Of a stretch of DNA of 7,378 nt, positions 1 through 6,268 are shown piece by piece; position 1 is the stretch's first letter; each line of letters begins with the position of its first letter. Under the pieces are notes generated by a model. It was not told where the DNA came from, searched no databases, and worked only from the letters and a program-made list of their open reading frames with translations. A program made the position numbers and the translations under genes. Origin of the DNA: JBDRHL01 sp043816955. GTDB lineage: Bacteria > Planctomycetota > Phycisphaerae > Sedimentisphaerales > CAYZTY01. The stretch spans positions 1 to 7,378 of the forward strand of contig JBDRHL010000180.1 in assembly GCA_043816955.1 (NCBI GenBank), in the 5' to 3' direction.

Positions 1-1
1 A

Positions 2-319
2 GAAGAGCTCGAACAACGTATGCAGAAATGCAATTTGTTCGAAAAAGATATAGCAGAAAAGTTCGTTAGAAGTAGTGGTTCAGGCGGCCAGAAGGTAAAT
101 AAAAGCTCTACCTGTGTTCATCTAAAACATATCACCAGCGGCTTATCAGTAAAAATTCAAAAGAGCCGCAGCCAGGGACTTAATCGTTATTATGCCAGAA
201 AAAGAATGTGTGAATTGCTTGAGAATAAACTGTTGGGAAAAGAAAGCACAGACGCAAAAAGGACAGAAAAGATTCGAAAGCAGAAAGACAGGAATAGACG
301 CAGAACCTCCTCATCATAA
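2..319 (+). CDS. RF-1 domain peptide chain release factor-like protein (5' partial)
   Basis: The frame is open to the left edge of the window, so the true start probably lies upstream. The first ATG, at 20, is preceded in frame by E-E-L-E-Q-R, which resembles the helix that leads into this domain in planctomycete homologues, so it is probably internal. Counting from that ATG, residues 17-29 read RSSGSGGQKVNKS. This is the class I release-factor signature, and the GGQ at 22-24 is the motif that enters the ribosomal peptidyl-transferase centre and triggers hydrolysis of peptidyl-tRNA. There is no stop-codon recognition domain. The C-terminus is short and very basic (KRTEKIRKQKDRNRRR), as in ArfB/YaeJ-like rescue hydrolases, where a basic tail enters the empty mRNA channel. 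A role in rescuing stalled ribosomes is inferred from this architecture. The protein ends in RRRTSSS, somewhat earlier than I expect for this family. Family assignment is secure; the exact subfamily is not. Confidence 0.85.
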   Translation, partial: EELEQRMQKCNLFEKDIAEKFVRSSGSGGQKVNKSSTCVHLKHITSGLSVKIQKSRSQGLNRYYARKRMCELLENKLLGKESTDAKRTEKIRKQKDRNRRRTSSS

Positions 320-449
320 AAAACAAGGGATGCAGACTGAGGTGCTCTATGGATGGCGGACACTCGGGCTTTATAACTCCCGGCAATCACCAACCCTCGG
401 ATTTTAGCAAAGTAGGCTATAATTGGCAAGAAGTTACACGCATTTCCCC

Positions 450-477
450 TTGTTTACCGGACAAAAAGTTGTATAAT
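450..477 (+). promoter_or_regulatory. Putative sigma70-type promoter for the 620-1694 gene pair
   Basis: A perfect -10 hexamer TATAAT lies at 472-477. TTGTTT at 450-455 sits 16 bases upstream as a moderate -35 (first three bases match the consensus). Transcription would begin near 484 and leave a leader of roughly 135 bases before the start codon at 620. The call rests on consensus matching only. Confidence 0.45.
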
Positions 478-571
478 GATATCCGCTTTTAGGAGAGCGG
501 AAGCAGTGAGAGAGAGATGGAACCACTTCTCGGGGTTAGGTTTTCCGAACAATCTTTTTCAGCAATATTAT

Positions 572-586
572 TGCGCACTGTGCGCA
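572..586. repeat. Short palindromic dyad upstream of the 620 gene
   Basis: TGCGCA, then CTG, then TGCGCA. Each arm is itself palindromic and the two arms also form a perfect inverted repeat around a 3-base centre. It lies in the leader between the proposed promoter and the ribosome binding site. It could be an operator or a small RNA hairpin, or it may be chance. Confidence 0.35.
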
Positions 587-610
587 GCCAAATGAATATT
601 AACCTTTTTT

Positions 611-616
611 GAGGAG
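611..616 (+). promoter_or_regulatory. Ribosome binding site GAGGAG for the 620 gene
   Basis: GAGGAG lies 3 bases before ATG 620 and 6 bases before ATG 623. The spacing favours the second of the two tandem ATG codons. Confidence 0.6.
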
Positions 617-619
617 ATA

Positions 620-1150
620 ATGATGAACGCAAAAAAAACAAATCTATTCCTGCTCGTTGTTGTTCTGGCCTTGGCGGGTCTGTGGGTGTATGAAGCCTTT
701 GGAAACGCAAATGGCGTGAAGGGCACACAATCATCGATGCAGCCGAAGTTCTGCGGGGCAGGGCACAACTGCTGCAACCCTCCATTTTGTCGCAAGGACG
801 GCTATGCAAAAAGCTTTATTATTGAGAACGATGCAAATACACCGCTGTTTACGGTGCCACAGGGTGAACGCTTTGTGCTGCTTAGAATGTACACGAACTT
901 CCTTACCAGTCAGTCAGATCCGCCTGATTGCCTGGATTACAGCTATCCTCTTTGGCAGCTTACCATAGATGACGAGTCGATTATTGATGAGATTAGTGTT
1001 CGCGGCGAATTCGGGCCCCCTGGATTTTTCCGGGATGATTTTCCTGACCAGTCAGTGGTGGTAAAGAGCGGCCAGACGCTTGGAATGAACAAGCCCCAGC
1101 CTTGCGGCAAGGTCCACCTGGTGATTTTAGGCTATTTCTGCGATGAGTAG
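620..1150 (+). CDS. Hypothetical Cys-containing secreted or membrane-anchored protein
   Basis: I do not recognise a named family. The N-terminus is M-M-N-A-K-K followed by a hydrophobic stretch at about residues 8-24 (LFLLVVVLALAGLWV), consistent with a signal peptide or single membrane anchor, so the rest is probably outside the cytoplasm. Seven cysteines follow (45, 51, 52, 57, 104, 162, 174), the first four clustered in FCGAGHNCCNPPFC, which suggests disulfide bonds or metal binding. The remainder looks like a compact beta-rich domain with many Pro, Gly and aromatic residues. A good GAGGAG ribosome binding site at 611-616 is better spaced for the second ATG (623, 6 bases) than the first (620, 3 bases), so the protein may start one residue later. 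The stop codon overlaps the start of the downstream DUF2284 gene, so the two are likely translated from one message. Confidence 0.75.
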   Translation: MMNAKKTNLFLLVVVLALAGLWVYEAFGNANGVKGTQSSMQPKFCGAGHNCCNPPFCRKDGYAKSFIIENDANTPLFTVPQGERFVLLRMYTNFLTSQSDPPDCLDYSYPLWQLTIDDESIIDEISVRGEFGPPGFFRDDFPDQSVVVKSGQTLGMNKPQPCGKVHLVILGYFCDE

Positions 1151-1694
1151 GAGTCGAAGTGTAAATGTTTCAGCTAACAAGCCCGATCTGTCGGATAAAC
1201 GGCTATGCGACCTGGCGAAAAGCAAATCCGCTGTCCGCGACGCCCGCATAATCTCTCCTGCGGATGTTGAGACCGCATCCTGGGTAAGATTGAAATGCCG
1301 ATTCGGATGTTCTGGCTATGGACAGTGTCTGGTCTGTCCCCCCTTTACGCCGTTACCGCAGGAAATGCGCGATGTCCTCGACGGTTATAAAAGGGCTATA
1401 CTGATACATTTCAAGCCTGATGCCGATGTCAAAGCCGTAGTTGCCGAGCTTGAGCGTGAAATCTTCCTCAAAGGTTTCTGGAAGGCCTTCGGTCTCGGCT
1501 GCGGCCCATGCTATTTTTGCAAAAGCTGTACCGTCGAACAGGGCCTGTGTCGATACCCCGAACGCGCCCGCCCAGCCATGGAGGCCTGTGGAATCGATGT
1601 CTTTTCGACCGTGAAAAAGTTCGGCCTGCCGATAGAGGTTCTCAGCACACACCGCAAGTGCCCGAATTACTATGGTTTGATACTTATTGATTAA
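1143..1694 (+). CDS. DUF2284 domain-containing protein (predicted metal-binding)
   Basis: This 183-residue protein has the full pattern of the DUF2284 / COG5423 family. Cysteines lie at 52, 56, 62 and 65 (KCRFGCSGYGQCLVCPPF), at 120, 123, 126 and 129 (GCGPCYFCKSC), at 136, and at 149 in RPAMEACGIDVF. The family-typical end NYYGLILID is preceded by C173. Such a cysteine layout is expected to bind metal or iron-sulfur clusters; the reaction is not established for the family to my knowledge, and none is claimed here. No signal peptide is visible, so it should be cytoplasmic. Its ATG (1143) overlaps the end of the previous gene by 8 bases (ATGAGTAG), implying translational coupling, and no strong Shine-Dalgarno is seen of its own. 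Family assignment is strong. The first ~20 residues (MSRSRSVNVSANKPDLSDKR) are less conserved in appearance, so the exact start is slightly uncertain. Confidence 0.9.
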   Translation: MSRSRSVNVSANKPDLSDKRLCDLAKSKSAVRDARIISPADVETASWVRLKCRFGCSGYGQCLVCPPFTPLPQEMRDVLDGYKRAILIHFKPDADVKAVVAELEREIFLKGFWKAFGLGCGPCYFCKSCTVEQGLCRYPERARPAMEACGIDVFSTVKKFGLPIEVLSTHRKCPNYYGLILID

Positions 1695-1757
1695 GGAGCC
1701 TGTAACAAAACTGGTTTTGCAGCGAGGTCGGGCGAAAATGCTGAACCTTCGTAATCT

Positions 1758-3089
1758 TTAATCCGCATTGATTTCTTCCCTGCTTATACTGCCGATTCCC
1801 TGACGCATGACGACTATACAGATTACGGCAAAACTTAAAACCCTTGCGACCAGTGAAACCGGAAATACATGCCACATCGAAAAATATTTTACAATCAGGC
1901 TGCCTATCAGTGTCCCCAGGCCGCCGGCTACACTGGATGTTATTGTCATCACCGCCAGGTATGTACTTCGCTTTTTGCCTCTTGTCAGAACCGATACTAT
2001 GGCCAGGTTGGCTATTCCCGCGCCATTGATAAAAACTCCCGCGATAATCCATGCAAATGATATCAGCAGCGTTGGTTCCACGAAAGCGGAAAACACGTAG
2101 AAAACCGGGATAATGGTCCATAAGCAATAGCACAGCAGAAAGACTTTTCTTGTCCCTGCCTTGTCAATAATTCTGCCCCAGAAGACAAGGGAGATAAACC
2201 CGCTTACCTGCACCAGGCAAACTGTGATTAAAGTCAGGAGAACGAACCTGTTCTCGAATCCCAGGTCTTTTATCAGATATGGAATACAAAAAGAGCCGCC
2301 GATATTGACACTCATCGTCCACAAGGCCATTATCATCATCCATCGGCCAAATTTTTCGTCAGACAGCGGCTCAATGATAATTTTCAGAAATTTATTGTTT
2401 ACCTCCCGTGTGCCTGTGTTCGGCTCAGGTATTTTAACGTGAAAAACAAGGTCAACCAGGCCAAGTGCCAGACCGAACCCGAATACCAGTCGAACTATTA
2501 CCAGCTTGTGGGCCTGGTCTGATTGCTGTACTGCCAAAGCTGCGAACAGAGCGAGACCCATCAAAAACAACTGTATTACCGCACTTCGCCTGGCCATGAA
2601 ACTTACAAGCTGCTTTTCGGGTATCATATCGTAGAGCCAACTGGACCAGGGAGGCGCTGCAAGGTTGGCAAATACAGAACTGATAACACATAAGGTGATG
2701 ATGCTCAAAGGGCCTATCGGTATCCAGAAAGAAAATACAATTGGAACAAAACAAAGCCTTGATATGAGGGAAAATATATACCAAGGATATTTCCTGTTAC
2801 CGCAGATGTCCTCGAAAATCCAGCTGAATATCTGGGATACTACTGTAAATAAAATCAGGGAGGCCATGATGCCCAACTGGTACCTGGACATGCCCGATGA
2901 AAAACAGAAGAATGTAAAGTATATTCCTGTCGGACCAAGAAAGGTGCCATAAATATTCCCTAATGTGCCTGTCCAGATGTGTCTCGTGCGTATCCAAGGC
3001 AGCTCGCTCTGCTGTATCTCCCGTGCCCTGAAAATATCATCCTCTCTGCTGAAGGAAGACACAAGGTTTTTGAGTTTCTGAACCACCAT
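1758..3089 (-). CDS. Major facilitator superfamily (MFS) transporter
   Basis: A 443-residue, strongly hydrophobic protein with about 12 membrane segments in two halves; the first three lie near residues 38-62, 70-92 and 102-123. In the second half GRIIDKAGTRK (305-315) fits MFS motif A (GxxxDxxGxRK). Between segments 4 and 5, AAPPWSSWLYDMIPEKQLVSFMARR (two overlapping parts, 144-168) resembles the conserved loop of a planctomycete-type MFS subfamily, usually GPAWxSWxxDLVPxxxRGRxFGRR. Residues 225-250 form the central cytoplasmic loop. Length is normal and the frame is intact. The start is ATG at 3089 (minus strand), with GAGGAA at 3106-3101 about 11 bases upstream. It is convergent with the DUF2284 gene (63-bp gap) and divergent from the repeat-protein gene. 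The substrate cannot be told from the sequence. Confidence 0.9.
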   Translation of the reverse strand: MVVQKLKNLVSSFSREDDIFRAREIQQSELPWIRTRHIWTGTLGNIYGTFLGPTGIYFTFFCFSSGMSRYQLGIMASLILFTVVSQIFSWIFEDICGNRKYPWYIFSLISRLCFVPIVFSFWIPIGPLSIITLCVISSVFANLAAPPWSSWLYDMIPEKQLVSFMARRSAVIQLFLMGLALFAALAVQQSDQAHKLVIVRLVFGFGLALGLVDLVFHVKIPEPNTGTREVNNKFLKIIIEPLSDEKFGRWMMIMALWTMSVNIGGSFCIPYLIKDLGFENRFVLLTLITVCLVQVSGFISLVFWGRIIDKAGTRKVFLLCYCLWTIIPVFYVFSAFVEPTLLISFAWIIAGVFINGAGIANLAIVSVLTRGKKRSTYLAVMTITSSVAGGLGTLIGSLIVKYFSMWHVFPVSLVARVLSFAVICIVVMRQGIGSISREEINAD

Positions 3090-3157
3090 ACAAACTTTAT
3101 TTCCTCACTTTTCAGAGAATCTGCGATTCAGCCGGATTCTGTTTTGATATTCGGAGG

Positions 3158-3163
3158 ATTATA
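3158..3163 (-). promoter_or_regulatory. Putative -10 element for the MFS gene
   Basis: ATTATA on the plus strand reads TATAAT on the minus strand, about 70 bases upstream of the MFS start codon. The matching -35 is weak (TGTATT around 3181-3186). It is supported by position and the perfect hexamer only. Confidence 0.3.
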
Positions 3164-3233
3164 CTCACCCTGTCCGGAAAAATACAGAATATGTGAGGAT
3201 TTTTTATTTCTGGAATTGCAGGGCTTATATCTG

Positions 3234-3239
3234 TATAAT
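3234..3239 (+). promoter_or_regulatory. Putative -10 element for the plus-strand run starting near 3267-3286
   Basis: TATAAT preceded by TG, 11 bases upstream of the GAAGGAG ribosome binding site. No good -35 at 16-18 bases was seen; TTGCAG at 3216-3221 is too close (12 bases). The message would have a very short leader. Confidence 0.3.
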
Positions 3240-3249
3240 AGTAAATCTT

Positions 3250-3256
3250 GAAGGAG
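3250..3256 (+). promoter_or_regulatory. Strong Shine-Dalgarno GAAGGAG
   Basis: This is the best ribosome binding site in the region. It is placed 10 bases before ATG 3267 (GTG 3264 is 7 bases away). It points to a start codon that is not in the frame of the long repeat-protein ORF, which makes the start of that gene uncertain. Confidence 0.55.
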
Positions 3257-3266
3257 ACAAAAGGTG

Positions 3267-3338
3267 ATGAAAAACTCTATGGGGCATGTTTTCGGTTTTT
3301 TACCAGAATTATATTGGTGCATACATACGGCGCCGTGA
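3267..3338 (+). CDS. Short upstream ORF (23 codons) or displaced N-terminus of the repeat protein
   Basis: ATG 3267 follows the GAAGGAG site and reads MKNSMGHVFGF, then FLPELYWCIHTAP, before TGA at 3336-3338. It overlaps the long downstream ORF, which uses the +1 frame. A run of six T (3296-3301) lies at the point where losing one T would join M-K-N-S-M-G-H-V-F-G-F to the long ORF. It may be a leader peptide coupled to the repeat-protein gene, a real or sequencing frameshift, or a chance ORF. Confidence 0.3.
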   Translation: MKNSMGHVFGFLPELYWCIHTAP

Positions 3339-4719
3339 AAATAGAAACTTTAACGGAAAGGGCAGGAAAATTAAAACGGCAAGATTCTTAATAATTACGA
3401 TTTTGACCCTGTGCACGATATTCTCCTGGACCAAGGTTAGCAATGCGGCTCCGATGGGTACGGCATTTACCTATCAGGGACATCTTTACGATGCCAATCA
3501 TGTGGCAAATGACATCTATGATTTTCAATTCAAATTATTTGATGCAGTTACAGACGGTAATCAAATTGGCAATACTGTTAGTATGCCTGATGTAGATGTA
3601 ATCGACGGCTACTTCACAGTGGTGTTGGATTTTAATAACATCAATGCCTTCAACGGTGAAAACCGTTGGCTTGACATTGGCATCAGACCGGGTGAGCAGA
3701 ATGACCCATGCGAGTACACTGTCCTGATCCCCCGTCAGGAACTGACGCCGACTCCGTACGCCTTATACTCGCTGCAAACCACGGGCTTATCTGTAATCAC
3801 AGACAATACCTTTGTCGGCCTGGATGCGGGAACCAACAATACCTCAGGCTATGCCAACGCATTTTTAGGATACCAGGCAGGATATTCCAACACCACAGGT
3901 CATCTCAACACATTTTTAGGGCTCCGCACAGGCTATTCTAACACTACAGGCAGTTACAACACATTCTTAGGATACCAAGCGGGTCTAAATAATACAGAAG
4001 CTCATTACAGCACATTCTTAGGAAGCGAGGCAGGGTACAATACCACCACAGGCTTGGGCAACACATTTTTGGGACACCGGGCAGGCTACTTCAATACCAC
4101 AGGCGAAGGCAATGTGTTCCTGGGACTTATGGCAGGATATTTCACCACCACAGGTCATCATAACGCATTCTTGGGAAACTTTGCAGGCAACTCCAACACA
4201 ACGGGATTTTACAACATGTTTTCAGGATTCAAGGCAGGATACTCCAACACCACGGGCAATAGTAATACATTCTCAGGAAGCATGGCAGGATACTCCAATA
4301 CAACAGGCATAGAGAATACATTCATAGGATACCAGGCGGGTAATCAGGGAACCGATAGCTGGCGCAACACATACTTAGGCTATCAGGCAGGGTATAATAC
4401 GACAGGAGACCGCAATGTCTTCATAGGCTATCAAGCTGGAAAAGAAGTCGGTTACGGCCATAACTTGCTTTATATTGAAAATACAAATTCATCGTCGCCT
4501 CTGATTTACGGAGAGTTTAACAATGACCTTGTAGCGATAAACGGTAAATTGGGGATAGAAACAATGAGTCCTCAAAGAACTCTGGATGTAAATGATGTAA
4601 TGCGGTTGCAGCCGAGAGCAACGGCTCCATCTGCTCCGGCAGAAGGCGACATATACATGGACAGCACCGACCACAAGCTCAAGGTCTATGACGGAACCGC
4701 CTGGCGGGCTTGCTGGTGA
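3286..4719 (+). CDS. Secreted repeat protein with 17-residue 'NTFLGYQAGYSNTTG' repeats
   Basis: A 477-residue protein. Residues 28-54 look like a signal peptide (KIKTARFLIITILTLCTIFS...VSNA, cut before or after A55), oddly far from the ATG at 3286. Residues 57-160 form an N-terminal domain that begins GTAFTYQGHLYDANHVANDIYDF, includes VDVIDGYFTVVLDF, and ends in TPTPYAL. I know this style from many Phycisphaerae secreted proteins. Residues 174-387 hold 13 short repeats with core [FY][LISV]GxxAGxx followed by NTTG. The C-terminal part contains LLYIENTNSSSPLIYGEF, a GKLGI segment and a final APAEGDIYMDSTDHKLKVYDGTAWRACW-type module (split at positions 446-477), as in tail-fibre or head-domain-like surface proteins. 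A surface or extracellular structural role is inferred. ATG 3286 lacks a good ribosome binding site; alternatives are ATT at 3370 or a frameshift from ATG 3267. The dockerin-like gene follows after 15 bp. Confidence 0.8.
   Translation: MFSVFYQNYIGAYIRRRENRNFNGKGRKIKTARFLIITILTLCTIFSWTKVSNAAPMGTAFTYQGHLYDANHVANDIYDFQFKLFDAVTDGNQIGNTVSMPDVDVIDGYFTVVLDFNNINAFNGENRWLDIGIRPGEQNDPCEYTVLIPRQELTPTPYALYSLQTTGLSVITDNTFVGLDAGTNNTSGYANAFLGYQAGYSNTTGHLNTFLGLRTGYSNTTGSYNTFLGYQAGLNNTEAHYSTFLGSEAGYNTTTGLGNTFLGHRAGYFNTTGEGNVFLGLMAGYFTTTGHHNAFLGNFAGNSNTTGFYNMFSGFKAGYSNTTGNSNTFSGSMAGYSNTTGIENTFIGYQAGNQGTDSWRNTYLGYQAGYNTTGDRNVFIGYQAGKEVGYGHNLLYIENTNSSSPLIYGEFNNDLVAINGKLGIETMSPQRTLDVNDVMRLQPRATAPSAPAEGDIYMDSTDHKLKVYDGTAWRACW
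3805..4446 (+). repeat. Tandem 51-bp coding repeats (13 degenerate units)
   Basis: Units of 17 codons encode N-[TV]-F-L-G-Y-Q-A-G-Y-S-N-T-T-G-x-x with variation. Successive AAC-ACC/ACT-ACA-GG boundaries, for example at 3889 and 3940, are exactly 51 bases apart. Thirteen [FY]xGxxAG cores can be counted, the first FVGLDAGTN and the last FIGYQAGKE. One late unit is a residue shorter (NTYLGYQAGYNTTGDR). DNA identity between units is partial, so the array is old or selected at the protein level. Confidence 0.85.
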
Positions 4720-4722
4720 CAT

Positions 4723-4727
4723 AGGAG
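4723..4727 (+). promoter_or_regulatory. Ribosome binding site AGGAG for the 4735 gene
   Basis: AGGAG is placed 7 bases before ATG 4735 and just after the TGA of the repeat-protein gene, which fits a co-transcribed pair. Confidence 0.6.
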
Positions 4728-4734
4728 TCAGATA

Positions 4735-5145
4735 ATGAATACGAACAAAAACAAGTCGTTCCTGCTATGTGTCATTTTCGCCCTCCTGACCTCAGTATCA
4801 GGGCAAAGTGGCAAACCTTATGCCTTGGAATGGCACACAATTGATGGTGGCGGCGGGACAAGCAGCGGCGGACAATATGTAGTAACCGGCACAATAGGTC
4901 AGCACGATGCGGCATATTCTGAAGGTGGGCAATATGAACTACTCGGCGGTTTCTGGCCGGGCGGTTCCCTGTGTATCGTTAACTTTGAAGACTTTGTGAG
5001 ATTTGCCCAATACTGGCTTGAGACTGGAACCGACCTGCCTGCCGACTTGTATAAGGACGAAAATAATATTGTTAATTTTTATGATTTAAATGCCTTCGCT
5101 TATGAATGGCTTTATTATTGTCCCTACGATTGGCCACTGAAATAG
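4735..5145 (+). CDS. Small secreted protein with dockerin-like C-terminus
   Basis: A 136-residue protein with a signal peptide (residues 1-24, MNTNKNKSFLLCVIFALLTSVSG). Residues 29-75 carry YALEWHTIDGGGGTSSGG, GTIGQHDA and GGQYELLGGFWPGG, a short motif set I recognise from Phycisphaerae secreted proteins. The C-terminal part contains two related segments: IVNFEDFVRFAQYWLETG (81-98) and IVNFYDLNAFAYEWL (112-126). The second resembles a type I dockerin/EF-hand calcium loop (D108, N110, N114, D117), but the first loop ligand position is Tyr and the loop is degenerate. Dockerin-type repeats bind cohesins in cellulosomes; in planctomycetes their role is unclear, and none is claimed. AGGAG at 4723-4727, 7 bases before the ATG, supports the start. 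It lies 15 bp after the repeat protein and is probably co-transcribed with it. Confidence 0.8.
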   Translation: MNTNKNKSFLLCVIFALLTSVSGQSGKPYALEWHTIDGGGGTSSGGQYVVTGTIGQHDAAYSEGGQYELLGGFWPGGSLCIVNFEDFVRFAQYWLETGTDLPADLYKDENNIVNFYDLNAFAYEWLYYCPYDWPLK

Positions 5146-5179
5146 CAGCACTTTTTATTTTTTAAGGCTTGCTGAATCC

Positions 5180-6268
5180 ATGAAAAAGAAGGCAACTCAG
5201 CCAGTGAGGCAGCGGGCGGCTGTGTTGGTTCTTGCAGCAGCACTTTTTCTCGGAGGCGGATGCCGGGAAAGCAGAAAAAGCACTCATGCCGGGCAATCTG
5301 AAGCCAGGCAGGCTATTGATACCCCCCAGGGTATGATTGAACATTTACAGAGCAAGCATCTTCCGGCTTTGAATGTAGTTGCGCATTGGCCTAATCAATA
5401 CGGCCCGGGGCTGGTTATCACGACGGACCATTACGAGATTTATACGACGCTGCTGGATCCACTGATGCTTTCTCAACTGCCCGGTTTTATGGAGTCGGCG
5501 TATCGCGGTTATCAGGAGCAGTTGCCGCAGCCGGTGGCAAGTACAAGCAGGAGCAGGGTTTTTCTTTTCGCGACCCGGCAGCAGTGGGAGGAGCATACGC
5601 GTAATTTTGTGGGCAGCAAACTGGCGCCTGTCTATTTGCAGATCACAAAAGGTGCGTACTATCTTAACGGGGACTGCGTAGCTTACAATATCGGCAGGAA
5701 GCGAACGTTTTCGGTCATGGGGCATGAAGGATGGCATCAGTTCAACAGCAGGCATTTTGCATACCGTTTGCCAAGCTGGCTTGATGAAGGCATCGCAATG
5801 CTTTTTGAAACGAGTGTATATGAGAAGGGCTGGTTTAATTTTGAGCCTTCCAGAAACCTCGGACGGCTGGGGTCACTGAGACAAACACTTCAACAGGGTA
5901 GTATGATCCCGCTGAGACAGTTGATAACACTGAATCCAGCACAGGTAATCAGCAGTACGGAGGCGGTAACGGCGTTTTATGCTCAGTCCTATGCACTGGT
6001 GCGTTTTCTTCGCGAAGAGGATTACGGCAAACGTCTGCCAAAGTTTCATCAGATGCTTTTAGGGGGTTTGCAGGGCACCTGGCCTCTCGGCGAGCAGGAG
6101 CGGAAAATCGCAGCGGACAGGAATATACAGCTTACGGCAAACTGGAATCATTATGTGGCAACGAAGCTTTTTGACACGTATATCGAAGCTGGCAGTGAAG
6201 CGGGCGAACTGGAGGCTGAGTATGTTCGCTTCTGCAGGAAGATAGTATACCGGGTGCGGCTGAAGTGA
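5180..6268 (+). CDS. Putative lipoprotein with HExxH zinc-metallopeptidase motif
   Basis: A 362-residue protein. The N-terminus has basic residues, a hydrophobic stretch and FLGGGC with Cys at 28, a slightly atypical lipobox, suggesting a lipid-anchored exported protein. The core motif is GHEGWHQF with HEGWH at 182-186, followed by PSWLDEGIAMLFE, where E203 would be the third zinc ligand. HExxH plus a downstream WLxEG glutamate is the gluzincin arrangement of the MA clan, seen in DUF1570-like and 'peptidase MA-like' proteins. The segment FYAQSYALVRFLRE (266-279) matches the helix that usually follows in that family. Substrate is unknown. The gene begins 34 bp after the dockerin-like gene, with only a weak AAGG at 5164-5167 upstream, and ends in TGATG overlap with the Maf gene. 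Catalytic residues look intact, so peptidase activity is plausible, but it is inferred. Confidence 0.78.
   Translation: MKKKATQPVRQRAAVLVLAAALFLGGGCRESRKSTHAGQSEARQAIDTPQGMIEHLQSKHLPALNVVAHWPNQYGPGLVITTDHYEIYTTLLDPLMLSQLPGFMESAYRGYQEQLPQPVASTSRSRVFLFATRQQWEEHTRNFVGSKLAPVYLQITKGAYYLNGDCVAYNIGRKRTFSVMGHEGWHQFNSRHFAYRLPSWLDEGIAMLFETSVYEKGWFNFEPSRNLGRLGSLRQTLQQGSMIPLRQLITLNPAQVISSTEAVTAFYAQSYALVRFLREEDYGKRLPKFHQMLLGGLQGTWPLGEQERKIAADRNIQLTANWNHYVATKLFDTYIEAGSEAGELEAEYVRFCRKIVYRVRLK

Larger units (their letters stand above)
320..619. other. Intergenic region with no convincing gene
   Basis: About 300 bases separate the release-factor-like gene from the next gene. I see a sigma70-like promoter at 450-477, a second TATAAT at 418-423 without a good -35, a short CCGCT/AGCGG dyad (483-487 with 496-500) and a TGCGCA dyad at 572-586. 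No G+C-rich hairpin followed by a T-run is visible after the first gene, so no intrinsic terminator is called. Confidence 0.6.

Noticed and set aside
418..423. TATAAT as a second promoter in the 320-619 gap
   Set aside because: No acceptable -35 lies 16-18 bases upstream (CCTCGG region); the 472-477 hexamer is better supported.
517..612. 31-codon ORF beginning M-E-P-L-L-G-V in the leader of the 620 gene
   Set aside because: It has only a GAGAGAG-like upstream sequence and no recognisable protein pattern, and it ends against the next gene's ribosome binding site. It is probably chance, although an upstream ORF cannot be excluded.
1706..1719. Inverted repeat CAAAAC-TG-GTTTTG between the convergent DUF2284 and MFS genes, considered as a bidirectional terminator
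   Set aside because: The stem is A+T-rich with a 2-base centre, so only about five weak pairs can form, and there is no T-run after it on either strand. It is too weak to call.
3267..3338. Programmed -1 frameshift at T-TTT-TTA (3296-3302)
   Set aside because: The heptamer fits the -1 slippery pattern in the frame of ATG 3267, but a -1 shift leads to a frame that ends soon after. The long ORF needs +1, so a classical -1 site does not explain it.
5146..5174. Possible terminator between the dockerin-like gene and the lipoprotein gene (CAGCA ... T-rich ... TGCTG)
   Set aside because: The five-pair stem has a 19-base loop and the T-run is inside the loop rather than after the stem, so it does not fit an intrinsic terminator.
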